Shown: positions 62,242 to 64,000 of the stretch, piece after piece
How positions within the stretch are numbered: position 1 is the first letter of the stretch
How the letters are laid out: every line of letters begins with the position of its first letter
Source of the DNA: Thiohalomonas sp963783235
GTDB taxonomy: Bacteria; Pseudomonadota; Gammaproteobacteria; Thiohalomonadales; Thiohalomonadaceae
Assembly (NCBI GenBank): GCA_963783235.1
Contig: CAWAMN010000002.1
Span: 310,001 to 374,000, forward strand
Reading direction: 5' to 3'
Length of the DNA: 64,000 bases
Made by a program: the position numbers and the translations under genes
The notes under the pieces: generated by a model
What the model saw: only the letters and a program-made list of their open reading frames with translations
Told to the model about the DNA's origin: nothing
Database searches by the model: none

Positions 62242-63906
62242 TCAGTGTTCGAGTGCGCGATATTTTTCGCGCAGGCGATTACGAATGGCGATAGCCGCCA
62301 GATTGAGCACGATGATCACCAGTACCAACAGCAGTGCCGTGGCATAGACCAGCGGCCGTGCGGCCTCGACGTTGGGACTCTGAAAGCCCACGTCATAGAT
62401 GTGGAAACCGAGGTGCATGAATTTTCGTTCCAGATGCAGAAACGGGAGGTTGCCATCCACGGCCAGTGAAGGGGCGAGTTTGACCACGCCAACCAGCATC
62501 AACGGCGCGACCTCGCCGGCCGCACGGGCCACGGCGAGAATCAGGCCGGTCATCATCGCCGGGCTGGCCATCGGCAGAATCGTTTTCCACAGGGTCTCCG
62601 CCTTCGTGGCGCCCAGCGCCAGGCTCCCCTCACGGATGGAACGGGGAATACGCGACAGGCCCTCTTCGGTGGCGACGATGACCACCGGTACCGTGAGTAG
62701 CGCCAGGGTGAGCGACGCCCACAACATTCCGGGCGTGCCGAAGGTGGGGGCGGGAAGCGCCTCGGGAAAGAACAGCTGATCGATATTGCCGCCGAGGAAG
62801 TAGACGAAAAAACCCAGGCCGAACACGCCGTAAACGATCGACGGCACGCCGGCAAGGTTGTTGACGGCGATCCGAATCAGCCGCACCAGCGGACCCTGCC
62901 TGGCATACTCGCGCAGATAGACGGCCGCGATGACCCCGAATGGCGTCACCAGGATGGACATCAGGATAACCATCATCACGGTGCCAAAGATGGCCGGGAA
63001 AATGCCGCCTTCGGTATTGGCCTCCCGGGGATCGTCGCTGACGAATTCCCAGACCTTGGCCAGATAGAAACCGACCTTTTCAGCGGCCCCCATGGCGTTG
63101 GGCCAATACGCACGTACCACCTGGCCGAGCGGAATCTCCATTTCGCGGCCCCCCATCACCACTGCGGTCAAACTGTCGCGGCGACTGGCCTCGTAAAGGG
63201 CATTCAACTCCGTTTCCAGTTTGCCATAGCGCTGTTGGAGCGCCTCCCGTTTACCCGCGATCGCCGCCTCGGCCATCTCGGGACTGAGCCCCTCCAGCTC
63301 AAGGCCGCGTTTTTCCAGGCGAAGCTGTTCGATCTGGTAATTGATGGTCCCGATCTGTCCCTTCTCGATGGCCTCGATTTTTGCATGCAGGCGTTCGGCG
63401 CGTTCGAGGCGCTCTTTCAGTGCAGCCCTAACGTTTTCTCCCTGTGCAACAACACGTCCCTGCTCTTTTACGCTCTTGAGATAGCCGTAGAAATTCCCCC
63501 ACTCACGGCGCTCCAGAACCATGAGATCGTCGGGATAGCGCACGTCGCCCATGCGCGATTCGATGATCCAGCGAAAATCCAGGCCACCCACATCGCGATT
63601 ACCGGTTTTGACGAGCAGGCGGGTTATCGTCTCCGTCCCCTCGGGGAACTTCATGCCCGTATTCGCCAGCCGAGCCACCGGAACCTCCTCGGTCCCGTGG
63701 ATCTCACCGACCACGCGCACCACTTCACCACTCGGCTGCTTGTAATCAGTCTCCAGTACCGACTTCGGCCAGAAGTGCCCAAGCCCCCGGGAAGCGATCA
63801 GCAGCAGCAGTCCGGCCACCATCACGATGCTGACACTCACTGCCCCGGCATTGAGCCAGATCCAGGGTGTGCCTTCACGAAACCAGCTTTTTACATTCTG
63901 TCTCAT
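62242..63906 (-). CDS. pstA: PstA, phosphate ABC transporter permease (long form)
   Basis: 554 residues. A first membrane helix (about 22-42) is followed by a large periplasmic region with a coiled coil (about 150-245). The permease domain then fills about 300-545, with the EAA-type loop ALGATKAETLWKTILPMASP. This extended PstA is found in many gammaproteobacteria. It forms the channel together with PstC. Confidence 0.94.
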   Translation of the reverse strand: MRQNVKSWFREGTPWIWLNAGAVSVSIVMVAGLLLLIASRGLGHFWPKSVLETDYKQPSGEVVRVVGEIHGTEEVPVARLANTGMKFPEGTETITRLLVKTGNRDVGGLDFRWIIESRMGDVRYPDDLMVLERREWGNFYGYLKSVKEQGRVVAQGENVRAALKERLERAERLHAKIEAIEKGQIGTINYQIEQLRLEKRGLELEGLSPEMAEAAIAGKREALQQRYGKLETELNALYEASRRDSLTAVVMGGREMEIPLGQVVRAYWPNAMGAAEKVGFYLAKVWEFVSDDPREANTEGGIFPAIFGTVMMVILMSILVTPFGVIAAVYLREYARQGPLVRLIRIAVNNLAGVPSIVYGVFGLGFFVYFLGGNIDQLFFPEALPAPTFGTPGMLWASLTLALLTVPVVIVATEEGLSRIPRSIREGSLALGATKAETLWKTILPMASPAMMTGLILAVARAAGEVAPLMLVGVVKLAPSLAVDGNLPFLHLERKFMHLGFHIYDVGFQSPNVEAARPLVYATALLLVLVIIVLNLAAIAIRNRLREKYRALEH

Positions 63907-63916
63907 TGGACCCCGC

Positions 63917-64000
63917 TTACAGGCTGCTGTACTTCCGGCGCAGTCGATGCCTCACCAGTTCCGCCAGCGTATTGACGACGAAGGTGAACATGAACAGCAC
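63917..64000 (-). CDS. pstC: PstC, phosphate ABC transporter permease (C-terminal end only)
   Basis: Only the last 27 codons and stop are inside the window. They read VLFMFTFVVNTLAELVRHRL and onward, a final membrane helix and basic tail. Assignment rests mainly on position: it directly precedes pstA in the order pstC-pstA-pstB-phoU. Confidence 0.75.
   Translation of the reverse strand: MLFMFTFVVNTLAELVRHRLRRKYSSL

Overview
The window reads as a chromosomal segment of a GC-rich gammaproteobacterium. Pointers are RNase T, a CGFS glutaredoxin, a YecA/UPF0149 protein, a long-form PstA, MsrPQ, an N-acetylglutaminylglutamine-type amidotransferase and abundant REP/RAYT sequences. A Chromatiales-like, salt-tolerant organism would fit, but that is inference. 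Most genes are ordinary housekeeping genes. Between them lies an unusually dense layer of small repeats and insertion sequences.

Layout. 1-12.1 kb: partial rhomboid protease, NarK-type transporter, small proteins, two REP-type repeat regions, the lutABC lactate operon (minus strand), sohB and an unknown membrane protein. 12.3-17.7 kb: an IS1182-like element, a 63-bp palindrome, a frameshifted multi-PAS diguanylate cyclase and a GAF sensor. 18-23.1 kb: a metzincin-like membrane protein, an intact RAYT transposase with remnants of two others, a YecA protein and an IS110/IS1111-type element. 23.1-28.1 kb: an AT-richer island with a pilin-like and a leucine-rich-repeat protein, a G-quadruplex-capable tandem array, and a restriction-modification system (methylase-specificity fusion, HNH nuclease, controller protein). 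28.2-33.4 kb: a pyruvate dehydrogenase operon whose E2 and E3 are one polypeptide. 33.7-37.9 kb: fumC inside arrays of paired REP hairpins that contain two identical RAYT genes. 38-49 kb: mixed small genes, pyrC, rnt, grxD, a yqjDEK-like membrane-protein cluster, an asparagine-synthase-type amidotransferase and a hydantoinase B subunit. 49.3-57.3 kb: a phospholipid methyltransferase, a two-component system, a copper-type RiPP operon (hvfA, hvfB, hvfC, hvfX) fused by overlaps to msrP and followed by msrQ and sodB. 57.5-64 kb: argD-argF, a Sel1 protein, phoU, pstB, pstA and the end of pstC.

How the parts work together. The two-component system and the RiPP operon share a near-identical promoter motif (two GTGA boxes 11 bp apart). 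This suggests one envelope metal/oxidative-stress regulon that also covers methionine-sulfoxide repair. The restriction system carries the same 12-mer upstream of the methylase and upstream of the controller gene. Four unrelated genes end in a TAG stop that is part of the CTAG at the edge of a mobile repeat, so these elements appear to dock on stop codons without altering the protein.

Three otherwise well-conserved genes carry lesions: the diguanylate cyclase (5-bp duplication), msrP (TGG to TGA) and pstB (+1 base). Resequencing would separate real mutations from assembly errors. No rRNA, tRNA or CRISPR array was seen.
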